Positions 38,130-47,221 of a DNA stretch of 64,000 nt are shown in pieces. Location: positions 580,047 to 644,046 of the forward strand of contig NZ_LR134365.1 in NCBI RefSeq assembly GCF_900637305.1, given 5' to 3'. The stretch's first letter is position 1. Each line of letters begins with the position of its first letter. The translations under genes were made by a program, and so were the position numbers. The DNA is from Cardiobacterium hominis (GTDB taxonomy: Bacteria > Pseudomonadota > Gammaproteobacteria > Cardiobacteriales > Cardiobacteriaceae). The notes below the pieces were generated by a model. That model was not told where the DNA came from and did no database searches. It saw only the letters and a program-made list of their open reading frames with translations.

Positions 38130-39320
38130 ATGAATAGTCAGTCTGGCCGCGCAGGAATGCGGTTTTTGGTTTTTTTGGTCATTGTTGCCGCTGCGGGTTA
38201 TGCCTGGTGGCATTTCCGCGACAAGCCCGATGAGGCGGGCGCCATCAAGTTCATCACCGCCGAGGTGAAGTCCGGTGATGTGGCGCAGACGGTGCTGGCA
38301 AGCGGTTCGCTGCAGCCGTTCAAGTCGGTCAAGGTTGGCGCGCAGGTGTCCGGCGAGATTAGCGCGTTGTTCGTCCAGGTCGGCGACAAGGTGAAGGCGG
38401 GCGACCGCATCGCCGAGATTGATGCGAGTACGCAGCAGAATACGCGCGATAGTGCCGCAGCCGCACTGGCTTCCAGCAAGGCGGCGCTGTCTGCGGCGCA
38501 GGCGAAGTTGCGCGAGGCGCAGCAGAATTTCAACCGTCAGCAGGAGCTGGTGAAGAAGGGCGCGGCGGCGCGCGAGTCGCTGGATGCGGCGCAGGCGTCG
38601 TTGAAGTCGGCGCAGAGTGCGGTGGAGCAGGCAAAAGCCGATATTCGCAAGAGTCAGCTGGAGCTGGACAACGCGGGCTTGCGGCTGGGTTATACGAGTG
38701 TGACCGCGCCGATGGACGGCGTGGTGATTTCGGTCGCGGTCGAGAAGGGGCAGACGGTAAACGCGGTGCAGGACAGCCCGACGCTGGTGACGCTCGCGCA
38801 GACGAATACGATGACGGTCGAGGCGGAGATTGCCGAGGCGGATGTGGGCGCGGTGCAGCCCGGCATGGCGGCGTATTTCACCCTGCTTGGTGCGGACAAG
38901 ACGCGCTTTGAGGGTAAGTTGAAATCCATCGACCCGGCGCCGCTGGCGACTTCCAAGAATACGACCAGCGCCAGCAGCAGCTCGAACGATACCGCCGTTT
39001 ATTATTACGGCAAGATGGATGTACCGAACCCCGACGGCAAGCTGCGCATCGGTATGACGGCGAATATGGTGATTAACGTGCGCGAGGCGAAGGGCGTGCT
39101 GACGATTCCGATGACCGCGCTGCAAACGAATGCGCAGGGCGAGGACGAGGTGCAGGTGATGGCGGCAGATGGCAAGCCGCAGCCGCGCGTGGTCAAGCTC
39201 GGCATCAATGACGGCGTCAATACGGAAGTCGTGACGGGGCTGAAGGCGGGCGAGCAGGTGGTGGTCAGTAGCGGCACCGGCGAGGGCAGCATCCCGATGG
39301 GGCCGGGAGGGCCGTTCTGA
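38130..39320 (+). CDS. macA: MacA-type periplasmic adaptor
   Basis: 396-residue HlyD-family membrane-fusion protein. N-terminal anchor helix (about 10-27), beta-barrel and lipoyl segments (VKVGAQVSGEISALFVQVGDKVKAGDRIAEID), a long alpha-hairpin (about 95-190, many Ala/Gln/Lys), second lipoyl half (TSVTAPMDGVVISVAVEKGQTVNA) and C-terminal barrel. It would bridge MacB and an outer-membrane factor. ATG 38130 is preferred (TGAGG 6 bp upstream); ATG 38118 is in frame but would place that site inside the gene. Its stop shares a base with the macB start (TGATG). Confidence 0.9.
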   Translation: MNSQSGRAGMRFLVFLVIVAAAGYAWWHFRDKPDEAGAIKFITAEVKSGDVAQTVLASGSLQPFKSVKVGAQVSGEISALFVQVGDKVKAGDRIAEIDASTQQNTRDSAAAALASSKAALSAAQAKLREAQQNFNRQQELVKKGAAARESLDAAQASLKSAQSAVEQAKADIRKSQLELDNAGLRLGYTSVTAPMDGVVISVAVEKGQTVNAVQDSPTLVTLAQTNTMTVEAEIAEADVGAVQPGMAAYFTLLGADKTRFEGKLKSIDPAPLATSKNTTSASSSSNDTAVYYYGKMDVPNPDGKLRIGMTANMVINVREAKGVLTIPMTALQTNAQGEDEVQVMAADGKPQPRVVKLGINDGVNTEVVTGLKAGEQVVVSSGTGEGSIPMGPGGPF

Positions 39321-41311
39321 TGAGCGGGCCGATTATCCGCATCCGCAACCTCTACCGCCGTTTCAAAAGCGGCGAGAGCGAGGTGACGATTCTCAAAGGC
39401 CTCAATCTCGACATTGAAGCGGGGGAAATGGTCGCCATCATCGGCCAGTCCGGCTCCGGCAAATCGACGCTGATGAACATCCTCGGCTGTCTCGACCGCC
39501 CCAGCGACGGCGAGTATTTCATCAACGGCAAGAACGCCACCGACCTCTCGCCGCAGGAACGCGCCGCCTTGCGCCGCGAAAACATCGGCTTCATCTTCCA
39601 GCGCTACCACCTGCTCGCCGACCTCAAGGCCTGGGAAAACGTCGCCATTCCCGCCATTTACGCTGGCACGGCGGCGGATGAGCGCGAAGCGCGCGCCAAG
39701 GCGCTTTTGACCCGACTTGGCCTCGGCGACCGCACCGAACACAAGCCCGCGCAACTCTCCGGCGGGCAACAGCAGCGCGTCTCCATCGCCCGCGCGCTGA
39801 TGAACGGCGGGCAAATCATCTTCGCCGACGAACCCACCGGCGCGCTCGACAGCCACAGCGGCGAAGAAGTGATGAAAATCCTTGGCGAACTGCACCAGGA
39901 AGGCCACACCATCATTCTGGTAACGCACGACCGCCACATCGCCGACCACGCCGACCGCATCATCGAAATCAAGGACGGCGAAATCATCGACGACCGCCGT
40001 CAAGATACAGGCGATGCTGCCAGCAGCAAACGCGCCGCCGCCCCTGCCGTCAAAAAAACCGTCTTCGGCGCGGCCGGGCGCATCACCTCTGCCATCAGCA
40101 TGGCGTGGCGCGCCATCCTCGGCCACAAACTGCGCGCCTTTCTCACCATGCTCGGCATCATCATCGGCATCGCTTCCGTCGTCAGCGTCGTCGCCCTCGG
40201 ACAGGGCGCACAACAACAAGTGCTGGAAAACATCAGCGACCTCGGCTCCAACACCATCCAGATTTTCCCGGGCAAATTCGGCGACCGCCGCGCCGGGCGC
40301 ATCCGCACCCTCGTCCCCTCGGACGCGGTCATCCTCGCCAAACAAGACTTCATCGACAGCGCCACCCCGGTGGTCAATGCCAGCGCCACCGTGCGCCACG
40401 ACAACAAAGAACTCACCGGCGAAGTTACCGGCGCGGGCGAACAATACTTCCAGGTGCAGAACCTGCCCATCGTCGCCGGACGCAGCTTCAACCAAAAAGA
40501 CATCGACGACTACGCCGCCGTCGCTATCCTCGACCAAAAAGGCGCGCAGAACCTCTTTAACGCCAGCGCCGCGAACGGCTACGCGGGCGCGCTCGGCCAG
40601 GTCATCCTGCTGCGCAACACCCCGGTGCGCATCATCGGCATCGTTGATACCAGCAGCCAAAGCCGCTTTGAAGTCGGCAACAACATCAGCGTCTACATGC
40701 CCTACACCGCGGCGATGAACCGCCTGCTCGGCCGTAGCAGCGTCTCCAGCATCATCCTGCGCATCAGCGACAGCGCCAACCCGGCGGTCGCCGAAGACGC
40801 CATCACCCGCATCCTCACCCGCCGCCACGGCAGCCAGGACTTCTCGCTCTTTAACAGCGACAGCCTGCGCAAAGCCATCTCGCAAAGCGTCCAGGTCTTC
40901 TCCATCCTCATCTCCTCCATCGCCGTCATCTCGCTGGTTGTCGGCGGCATCGGCGTGATGAACATCATGCTCGTCTCCGTCACCGAGCGCACCCAGGAAA
41001 TCGGCATCCGCATGGCAGTCGGCGCGCGCCAGGGCGACATCATGATGCAATTCCTCATCGAGGCGCTGATGCTCTGCCTCTTGGGCGGCGCGATTGGCGT
41101 CGGCCTCGCCTACGGCTTCGGCTGGGTGATGAACAACACCGGGAGCGCCGCGCCAAGCGGCGGCGAACAGGCGGCATTCAAACTCGTCTACTCCACCGCC
41201 TCGACCATCGCCGCCGTCATTTGCGCCAGCGGCATCGGCCTGCTCTTTGGCTTCCTGCCGGCGCGCAACGCCGCCCGCCTCGACCCGGTAGAAGCCCTGA
41301 GCCGCGAATAA
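39320..41311 (+). CDS. macB: MacB-type ABC transporter, fused ATPase and permease
   Basis: 663 residues. The N-terminal ATPase has Walker A GQSGSGKST, Q-loop FIFQRYHLLADL, signature LSGGQQQRVSIARAL, Walker B IIFADEPTGALD and the H-loop VTHDRHIAD. A membrane helix (about 275), a large periplasmic MacB domain (about 300-520) and three C-terminal helices with NIMLVSVTERTQEIGIRMAVGARQGDI follow. In the tripartite model MacB works as a mechanotransmitter exporting macrolides, haem precursors, toxins or peptides. Next gene: the outer-membrane factor, 107 bp downstream. Confidence 0.93.
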   Translation: MSGPIIRIRNLYRRFKSGESEVTILKGLNLDIEAGEMVAIIGQSGSGKSTLMNILGCLDRPSDGEYFINGKNATDLSPQERAALRRENIGFIFQRYHLLADLKAWENVAIPAIYAGTAADEREARAKALLTRLGLGDRTEHKPAQLSGGQQQRVSIARALMNGGQIIFADEPTGALDSHSGEEVMKILGELHQEGHTIILVTHDRHIADHADRIIEIKDGEIIDDRRQDTGDAASSKRAAAPAVKKTVFGAAGRITSAISMAWRAILGHKLRAFLTMLGIIIGIASVVSVVALGQGAQQQVLENISDLGSNTIQIFPGKFGDRRAGRIRTLVPSDAVILAKQDFIDSATPVVNASATVRHDNKELTGEVTGAGEQYFQVQNLPIVAGRSFNQKDIDDYAAVAILDQKGAQNLFNASAANGYAGALGQVILLRNTPVRIIGIVDTSSQSRFEVGNNISVYMPYTAAMNRLLGRSSVSSIILRISDSANPAVAEDAITRILTRRHGSQDFSLFNSDSLRKAISQSVQVFSILISSIAVISLVVGGIGVMNIMLVSVTERTQEIGIRMAVGARQGDIMMQFLIEALMLCLLGGAIGVGLAYGFGWVMNNTGSAAPSGGEQAAFKLVYSTASTIAAVICASGIGLLFGFLPARNAARLDPVEALSRE

Positions 41312-41332
41312 CAAACACCCGCAGAACCGTAG

Positions 41333-41350
41333 GGTGGGGCTTGCCCCACC
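41333..41350. repeat. GGTGGGGCTTGCCCCACC hairpin repeat, copy 1
   Basis: A perfect 8-bp stem preceded by GTAG. An identical copy is at 42841-42858, just past the end of the next gene. The following bases to 41400 (GTAGGTTGGATAAGACGAAG) resemble another dispersed repeat, part of which recurs inverted near 56335-56350. Confidence 0.7.
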
Positions 41351-41418
41351 ACTCGCACAAATGCCGTAGGTTGGATAAGACGAAGCCCCAACCCACAACC
41401 GCACAACAAAAGGACACC

Positions 41419-42831
41419 ATGAACGCCAAACCGCTCCTCCTCGCCGCCCTCCTCGGCGGCTGTGCCACCACCCCGCACAACCTGCAACAAGACCTCGCGC
41501 AAAGCGCCATACCCAGCGCCTGGATGTTCCAAAACAGCGACCGCGCCGCAAACAGCCACCGCGAATGGTGGCGCGACTACGGCAGCGCCGCGCTCGACCA
41601 ACTCATCACGCGCGGCCTTGCCCACAACCAAAACCTCGCCGCCGCCGGTTACGCCTGGCAAAAAAGCCGCATCGCGCTGGAAAACAGCGACGTCAACCGG
41701 GGCGCCGACTACAGCGGCGGCGTGAACGCCAGCGCCGGGCGCAACCTCAGCCACGGCGGCCACAGCAACCAAAACTACGGCAGCAGCCTCGGCATCAACT
41801 ACCAGGCCGACCTCTGGGGCAAACTGCGCCTTGCCAGCGACAACGCAGCCTGGGAAAGCCAGGCCACCGCCGAAGACCTGCTCGCCACCCGCTTAAGCCT
41901 CATCGGCGACATCATCAACCAATACCTGCAAATCGCTTCACTCAACGACCAACTGGCGCTGAACGCCGCCTACCGCAAAAACGCCGCGCAAACCCTCGAC
42001 CTCACCCGCACCAAAGTCCACGCCGGCAGCGCCAGCCCGCTCGACCTGCGCGAAGCCGAACAAAACCGCACCAACCTTGACGCCAACCGCGACCGCCTCG
42101 AAAACCAGCGCCAGCAAGCCGAAACCACCCTCGCCAGCCTGCTGGGCGCACCGGTCAGCCGCGTCATCAACCAAGAGCCAAGCCTGAAAACACTGACCGT
42201 GCCTGCCATCGACAGCGGCATCCCGGCGCATCTCCTCGCACAGCGCCCCGACCTGCGCGCCGCCCAATACCGCCTGCAACAAAACCTCGGCAACATCGCC
42301 ATCGCCGAGCGCGACTACTACCCCGACCTCACCCTCGGCGCGAACCTCGGCACCAGCGCCAACCGCCTGCTCGAACTGCTGCACAACCCCATCGGTGCCA
42401 TCAGCGCCAACATCACCCTGCCCTTCCTGAACGCGCACAAAAAAGAACTGGCGCGCCGCGAAGCCGAAACCAGCTACCAACAAAACCTCGCCAACTACCG
42501 CCAGACCCTCTACCGCGCCCTCGGCGAAACCCAAAACGCCATCCTCAACCTCAAACAAAGCCAGGACGAAGCGCGCCACCTGCAAGAACGCCTGGCGCAG
42601 GCGAAAGACATCGAAAACCTCACCCGCATCCGCTACCAAGCGGGCGCGGCGAGCCTGCAAGACGTGCTGGACAAAGAAAACGCCACCCGCGGCGTGGAAG
42701 AAAGCCTGCTAACCAACCGCTACGAACAACTCACGCGCAGCCTGACCCTGCACCTTGCCCTCGGTGGCAACCTGCAAGACAACGAAGCCGCCCGCCCGCA
42801 GCCTTCCCCCACCGCACGGGAGGGCGAGTAG
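41419..42831 (+). CDS. Outer-membrane efflux lipoprotein, OprM/CusC (TolC-superfamily) type
   Basis: 470 residues. Lipobox in MNAKPLLLAALLGGC, Cys15. Two repeats of the outer-membrane-factor fold follow, with long helices (QNLAAAGYAWQKSRIALENSDV, LARREAETSYQQNLANYRQTLYRALGETQNAIL) and the usual AQRPDLRAAQYRLQQ and DLWGKLRLA motifs. It most likely forms the exit duct of the MacAB pump encoded upstream. The last residues (RPQPSPTAREGE) come from C-rich repeat-like DNA just before the second hairpin repeat, so the native C-terminus may have been altered. ATG 41419 has AAAGGA 5 bp upstream. Confidence 0.92.
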   Translation: MNAKPLLLAALLGGCATTPHNLQQDLAQSAIPSAWMFQNSDRAANSHREWWRDYGSAALDQLITRGLAHNQNLAAAGYAWQKSRIALENSDVNRGADYSGGVNASAGRNLSHGGHSNQNYGSSLGINYQADLWGKLRLASDNAAWESQATAEDLLATRLSLIGDIINQYLQIASLNDQLALNAAYRKNAAQTLDLTRTKVHAGSASPLDLREAEQNRTNLDANRDRLENQRQQAETTLASLLGAPVSRVINQEPSLKTLTVPAIDSGIPAHLLAQRPDLRAAQYRLQQNLGNIAIAERDYYPDLTLGANLGTSANRLLELLHNPIGAISANITLPFLNAHKKELARREAETSYQQNLANYRQTLYRALGETQNAILNLKQSQDEARHLQERLAQAKDIENLTRIRYQAGAASLQDVLDKENATRGVEESLLTNRYEQLTRSLTLHLALGGNLQDNEAARPQPSPTAREGE

Positions 42832-42840
42832 AAAGCGTAG

Positions 42841-42858
42841 GGTGGGGCTTGCCCCACC
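42841..42858. repeat. GGTGGGGCTTGCCCCACC hairpin repeat, copy 2
   Basis: Identical to 41333-41350, with the same GTAG lead and CA tail. Directly downstream of the outer-membrane-factor gene. Confidence 0.7.
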
Positions 42859-42875
42859 AGCACGGCGCGCCTAAA

Positions 42876-42903
42876 GAAAACCCCGCCATAGCGGGGTTTT
42901 TTC
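42876..42903. terminator. Bidirectional terminator
   Basis: ACCCCGC/GCGGGGT stem with CATA loop, A-run left, T-run right, between the efflux operon and the convergent transporter gene. Confidence 0.85.
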
Positions 42904-42950
42904 GTGAGTTTCATACGAAACCATCGCCGCGCGGCTTGCGCGCGTGAGCG

Positions 42951-44273
42951 TCAGAAATAGCGCAACCACAGATAAACATGCGACATCAGGATCGTCATGA
43001 GCATCAGCGGGAAGGCATATTTGGCGAATTGCACCATGCCGATCGGCTGCTTGGCTTTTTCGGCAAAGGCGGCGACGGTGAGGTTGGCGCTGGCGCCAAT
43101 CAGTGTGCCGTTACCGCCGAGACAGGCGCCGAGGGCGAGCGCCCACCACACCGGTTCAAAAGTTTCCGGCGGGATGCCCTGTCCGGCCGATTGCAGGAGC
43201 GGAATCATGGTGGCGACGAAGGGGATGTTGTCCAATACGGAAGAAAGCAGCGCCGAAACCCAGAGCACGGCGTAGGCCATTTTCGGCACGTTGCCGTCGG
43301 TGGCGGCGATGAGTTTCGCGCCCATCACTTCCAACAGGCCGCTGTGCTCGACCGCGCCGACGATGATGAACAGCCCCATGAAGAAGAAGATGGTGATCCA
43401 TTCGACTTCGGTGAAGGCGTGATGCACGTTTTCGCTTTGTTTGTCGGCCGGTTGCCGCCCGTAAGCAAGCATCATCAGCAGGGCGGCGCCGGAGAGGGCG
43501 ACGGTGCCGGGTTCGATGTGCAGCGGGTGACCGGCGAAGAAACCGAGGAGGACGAGCGCAAAGACGAAACCGCATTTTTTCAGCAGGCTGACGTCGGTAA
43601 TGGCTTCTCTCTCGTCAAAGCGCATGATGCTGGCGCGGGCGCGCAGCGTGGTTTTCAGGCCACGGCGCTGCGTCAGCCACAGCATCGCGCACACGGCGAT
43701 GAGGATGAGCACGGCGATCGGCGTCAGGTGGTAGATGAACTCGGCGAAGCTGAGGCCGTTTTTCGAGCCGATGATAATGTTGGGCGGGTCGCCGATGAGG
43801 GTCGCGGTACCGCCGATGTTTGAGGCAACGATGGTCGCAAACAGATAAGGGAAGGCGCGCACCCGCAGCTGCTCGGTAATCAGTAACGTAATCGGCGTGA
43901 CCAGCAGCACAGTGGTGACGTTATCGAGGAGCGCCGAAAACAGCGCGGTAATGCCGGTCAGCATCAGCATGATGCCGATGGGGTCGGCGCGCACCCACTT
44001 CGCCGAGCGGATGGCAACATATTGAAACACCCCGGTTTTGGCGGTGATGTTCACCATCATCATCATGCCGGTGAGCAGCCAGAGCGTGTTGAAATCCACC
44101 GCACGCAGCGCCTGCTCCTGATTGAGCAGGCCGCAATAAATCATCAGCATCGCGCCGAACAGGGCGATGACAGCGCGGTTTAACTTCTCCAAAATCAGGA
44201 TGATATAGACAATAACGAGGATGATGCCGGAGAGCCACATCGGGTTCAGGCCGAAAATCGCGTGTGCGTTCAT
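42951..44273 (-). CDS. ArsB/NhaD/SLC13-superfamily ion transporter
   Basis: 440 residues, about 11-12 membrane helices. Two inverted repeats each carry the superfamily motif: SALLDNVTTVLLVTP with SNIGGTATLIGDPPNIIIG, and SSVLDNIPFVATMIPLL with CLGGNGTLIGASANLTV. This is the P-protein/ArsB/NhaD group (arsenite, Na+/H+ or citrate-type transport); the substrate cannot be read from sequence. ATG 44273 has AAGGA 6 bp upstream; the frame extends further but into the upstream gene. It lies 4 bp after the CBS-protein gene, which may regulate it. Confidence 0.9.
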   Translation of the reverse strand: MNAHAIFGLNPMWLSGIILVIVYIILILEKLNRAVIALFGAMLMIYCGLLNQEQALRAVDFNTLWLLTGMMMMVNITAKTGVFQYVAIRSAKWVRADPIGIMLMLTGITALFSALLDNVTTVLLVTPITLLITEQLRVRAFPYLFATIVASNIGGTATLIGDPPNIIIGSKNGLSFAEFIYHLTPIAVLILIAVCAMLWLTQRRGLKTTLRARASIMRFDEREAITDVSLLKKCGFVFALVLLGFFAGHPLHIEPGTVALSGAALLMMLAYGRQPADKQSENVHHAFTEVEWITIFFFMGLFIIVGAVEHSGLLEVMGAKLIAATDGNVPKMAYAVLWVSALLSSVLDNIPFVATMIPLLQSAGQGIPPETFEPVWWALALGACLGGNGTLIGASANLTVAAFAEKAKQPIGMVQFAKYAFPLMLMTILMSHVYLWLRYF

Positions 44274-44277
44274 GGAA

Positions 44278-44757
44278 TTATCCTTTGGCGCCCTGAATAT
44301 GGTCGAGAATGCCGTTGATACTGACCACGCCAAGGAAGCGGCGCCCGCCTTTTTCAACGATGATGGCGTGGCTATGGTATTGGTAAATCAGGTAAAGCGC
44401 CTCCATCAGGCTGGTTTCCGGATAAAGCAGCGGAATGTTTTCGGTGACGAGGTGGTCGGTAATCGGCTCTTGCCCGCGCTCACGCAGGCGGCTGCGTAAT
44501 TCTTCGACCGTCGTCTTCATAAAATCCAGCTCCGGCAGTTTCTTGCCGCGCGCCGGATTGGCGGTAATGCCGCGCGGCAAAAGCAACTCAATCAGGCTCA
44601 TGCTGCTGAAAATGCCGACAAAATCCCCCGCATCGTCCACTACCGGAAAATAGCGCACCCCACGGTGGTGAATGACCTCAAACGCCTCGGCGATGGTCAT
44701 CGCCGGATGCAGCGTCAGCGGATGGTCAATCATGATGTCCCGACAGGTGTAATTCAT
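44278..44757 (-). CDS. Two-CBS-domain protein
   Basis: 159 residues, two CBS modules (about 8-62: DIMIDHPLTLHPAMTIAEAFEVIHHRGVRYFPVVDD; about 98-155: HLVTENIPLLYPETSLMEALYLIYQYHSHAIIVE). CBS pairs bind adenine nucleotides and often gate transporters. It immediately precedes an ion transporter in the same operon. ATG 44757 with GGGGGCC-type site upstream; the longer frame lacks homology. The 245 bp upstream to 45003 are AT-rich and hold no gene I can see. Confidence 0.88.
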   Translation of the reverse strand: MNYTCRDIMIDHPLTLHPAMTIAEAFEVIHHRGVRYFPVVDDAGDFVGIFSSMSLIELLLPRGITANPARGKKLPELDFMKTTVEELRSRLRERGQEPITDHLVTENIPLLYPETSLMEALYLIYQYHSHAIIVEKGGRRFLGVVSINGILDHIQGAKG

Positions 44758-45003
44758 AAGGCCCCCATATGTGAATGCTAAAAATGTTTTAACACTTCGC
44801 ATTGTAGCGTGAATTTTCACGGAAAAAAGCGGGGCGACGGTCTTTTTTTGTGGATTTTTTCGCATTTTCTGGATAAACAACAAAATATTACAGTGTAAAA
44901 AACCACAAAACCACAGATAAATGCGCGTTTTCACACCACCAAGCACCAGTCGGTTGATGATGATTGCGTTGCGCTAAGGCACGTAACGCCGTATGAGGCT
45001 TTA

Positions 45004-45346
45004 GGGCGTGTTGACAATCCAGTGAACGAGCCCCTCTCTCGCTACGCGAGCAATGCTTGTCCCTCTGGGACACGTAGCGCTCGCGAAGCGACAAGTATTG
45101 CTTGCGCAGCAAGAGAGAGGGGTTGGGGTGAGGGCAGCAATCAATTGAAAAACAGGAATTTTGGTTCATCAATGATTGCTCACCCCCTCCCTGGGTTCCC
45201 ATGAAAAAGGCATCCGCCTTTTTCATGGGGAGCCCCAACCCTCCCCCGGGCCCCATGCAAAATGCGGACGCATTTTGCATGGGTACCCGCCCGCTGCGGG
45301 CTTCGCCCTGCGGGGGAGGGGGGATGTCTCAATTGTCAACACGCCC
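45004..45346. mobile_element. TA-flanked miniature inverted-repeat element, expanded copy 2
   Basis: 343 bp between TA at 45002-45003 and TA at 45347-45348. Ends GGGCGTGTTGACAAT and ATTGTCAACACGCCC are perfect inverted repeats. The body shares the GGGGTGAGGGCAGCAATC core with copies 1 and 3 but holds extra nested palindromes: CTCGC...GCGAG blocks around 45045-45115, ATGAAAAAGGC/GCCTTTTTCAT at 45200-45226, and ATGCAAAATGCG/CGCATTTTGCAT at 45254-45280. No coding potential. Confidence 0.8.
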
Positions 45347-45410
45347 TAGGAGGATAGCGCGAAGAAGATGACGGCGACGTACTGCGCCGCCTGGCAAGCG
45401 CAGCGGCAGG

Positions 45411-45836
45411 TTAGCGGCAGTCCGCTTTGCGCACTGTCAGGGTAAAGACTTCCGCGCCGCTGTTGTCGGCATAGTGGTAGGTGTAGCTGCGGTCTGCGTC
45501 CAGAAGCGGGCGGGTTTGCGGGCTGGCGCACAGGCCAGTCTGAATGCTCTGCGTGAGGTCGCGCTGCCAGTCAGGCGGCATGGCGGCGGCGCTTTCTGTC
45601 GGGAATTGGTAGTAGTAGATGAAGCCTTCCGCACTGAGGTCGATTTTGTCGAGCCGGGTTTTTTCATCAATCATCAGCGGCAGTTTGGCATTGGCTTCGC
45701 GCAGGATTTTGTCGCGCTCGGCCACGGGGATTTTGGGCGGCGGCGCGGCTTCTTGCCAGGGTTTTTGGGTGTAAAGCGCGGTGGTTGCCATGGCGAGCCC
45801 CGCGAGGGCGATGGTGACGGGCAAGGTTTTTTTCAC
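45411..45836 (-). CDS. Hypothetical exported/anchored protein
   Basis: 141 residues with an N-terminal hydrophobic helix (MKKTLPVTIALAGLAMATTALYTQ) and no lipobox, so periplasmic or inner-membrane-anchored. The mature part has IYYYQFPTE, CASPQTRPLLDADRSYTYHY and a terminal KADC; two cysteines could form a disulfide. Unrecognised family. It starts 16 bp after the flavoreductase gene and is probably cotranscribed with it. Confidence 0.7.
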   Translation of the reverse strand: MKKTLPVTIALAGLAMATTALYTQKPWQEAAPPPKIPVAERDKILREANAKLPLMIDEKTRLDKIDLSAEGFIYYYQFPTESAAAMPPDWQRDLTQSIQTGLCASPQTRPLLDADRSYTYHYADNSGAEVFTLTVRKADCR

Positions 45837-45852
45837 GGGTAGTCAGCGGTTT

Positions 45853-47163
45853 TTAGTAGGTGTCGAGGCGAATGCGGCCAGCTTTGCTTAAGCGGTCGCA
45901 GGTTTTTTCGCCGAGGATTTGTCGCAGGGTGTCTTGCGCGCCCACGCCGATTTTGTCCGCGCTGCCGCAGATGTAGATGACCGCGCCTGCCTCCAGTTGG
46001 GCGTGCAGGCGGTCGGCGTGGTCAATGAGGCGCTGTTGCGCGTATTCGCGGCTTTTGCTGCGGCTGTAGGTGCGGTCCAGCCAGGCAAGGACGCCGTCTT
46101 CCCGCTGTTTTTCGAGGCAGGAGGCGTAGATGCGGTCGTGTTCGGGGTCGCGTTCGCCGTAGATGAGCCAGTGTTGCAAGTTGTGTTCGCGTGCGGGGTA
46201 GCGCGCTTCCATGCGGGTGAGGATGCCGAGGATGCCCGCGAGGCCGCTGCCGCTGGCGATGAGGATGAGCGGGCGCGGGGCGTCCGGCAGTTCTGCCGGG
46301 TGGTGGGTGAGCGCGCGGATTTTCAGCGCTTCGCCCGGCTGGAGGGTTTGGGTGAGGTAGTGTGAGCCGGTGCCGGGCGTGCCGTCCGGATGGGTTTGCA
46401 GGCGGATGATGAGGTCGAGGCCGCGGCTGCCGTCCGGCGCGATGCTGGCGACGCTGTATTGGCGGCGCAGTTCGTCTTTTTTGTGCGGGATGGTGATTTC
46501 GATGAGGGCAGTGTCTGCCGCGAGTTCGGGGCAGGCAAGGCGCAGATGGTAGAGCGCTTGTTCGCTGTCGGGATTCAGGCGGCTGCGGCTGGCGAGGGTG
46601 GCGGCAACGCTCGGCGGTTGCGCCGGGACGTCCAGCGTGGTTTGCAGGTGTTCGCCCAGTTGTTTTTGCCAGTAGGCGATGGTTTGCGGGTCGAGGTTAT
46701 CGACGGTGGTGACCGGGCTTTCGCGTGTGGCGCCGAGGCGCTCCAGTTCTTGGTCGAGCAGGTGGCCGTAGGCGCAGTAGTGCGGGTAGCGTTTGTCGCC
46801 CAGGGCGAGGAGGTGGTAGCGGGTGTCGGTGAGCGCGGCGCCGCTTTTTTGTAGGCTGCGGGTGAAGCGGATGGCGTTGTCCGGCGGGTCGCCGTCGCCG
46901 GTGGTGCTGGCGATGAGGATGAGGGTTTTGCCGCCGAGCATTTTCAACGGGTGGTGCGCGTGCCAGGCGTCGAGGCTTTCGGCGCGGGTGTTGAGGTTTT
47001 GCGCGAGGTGCTTGGCGAGGGTTTCCGCCTGTCCGCCCTGGCTGGCGTAGAGGAGGAGCAGGGCGCTGTCGTCGCGCGCGGGGCGCGGGCGGCGTTGCCA
47101 GAGGTAGTAGAGCCAGTAGAGGGTTTGTGCGGCGAGGAGGGTGTAGGCGAGGGTGGGGTTCAT
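45853..47163 (-). CDS. Membrane-anchored flavodoxin/ferredoxin-reductase-type flavoprotein (CysJ-like)
   Basis: 436 residues. N-terminal anchor (about 3-20), then a flavodoxin domain (LLLYASQGGQAETLAKHLAQNL, ASTTGDGDPPDNA, LALGDKRYPHYCAYG), an FAD domain (RRQYSVASIAPDG, GTGSHYLTQTLQPGE) and an NAD(P) domain (LILIASGSGLAGILGIL, YICGSADKIGVGAQDTLRQIL). The order matches the sulfite-reductase flavoprotein and the PepSY-linked ferric reductases. With the PepSY protein encoded on the far side of the IS element, a role in ferric or flavin reduction at the inner membrane is inferred. ATG 47163. Confidence 0.85.
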   Translation of the reverse strand: MNPTLAYTLLAAQTLYWLYYLWQRRPRPARDDSALLLLYASQGGQAETLAKHLAQNLNTRAESLDAWHAHHPLKMLGGKTLILIASTTGDGDPPDNAIRFTRSLQKSGAALTDTRYHLLALGDKRYPHYCAYGHLLDQELERLGATRESPVTTVDNLDPQTIAYWQKQLGEHLQTTLDVPAQPPSVAATLASRSRLNPDSEQALYHLRLACPELAADTALIEITIPHKKDELRRQYSVASIAPDGSRGLDLIIRLQTHPDGTPGTGSHYLTQTLQPGEALKIRALTHHPAELPDAPRPLILIASGSGLAGILGILTRMEARYPAREHNLQHWLIYGERDPEHDRIYASCLEKQREDGVLAWLDRTYSRSKSREYAQQRLIDHADRLHAQLEAGAVIYICGSADKIGVGAQDTLRQILGEKTCDRLSKAGRIRLDTY

Positions 47164-47221
47164 GGTGGGAATGGGTGGTTGATTGGGTAACGTGGTTTGC
47201 GGACTGCCCCCGGTAGAACAC

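Noticed and set aside
39005..41551. 848-codon minus-strand frame opposite macB
   Set aside because: Antisense shadow of macB. The macB frame has all ABC motifs; the antisense product is low complexity.
44758..45003. Regulatory RNA upstream of the CBS-protein gene
   Set aside because: The stretch is AT-rich, but I could find no stable conserved fold or riboswitch core by eye.
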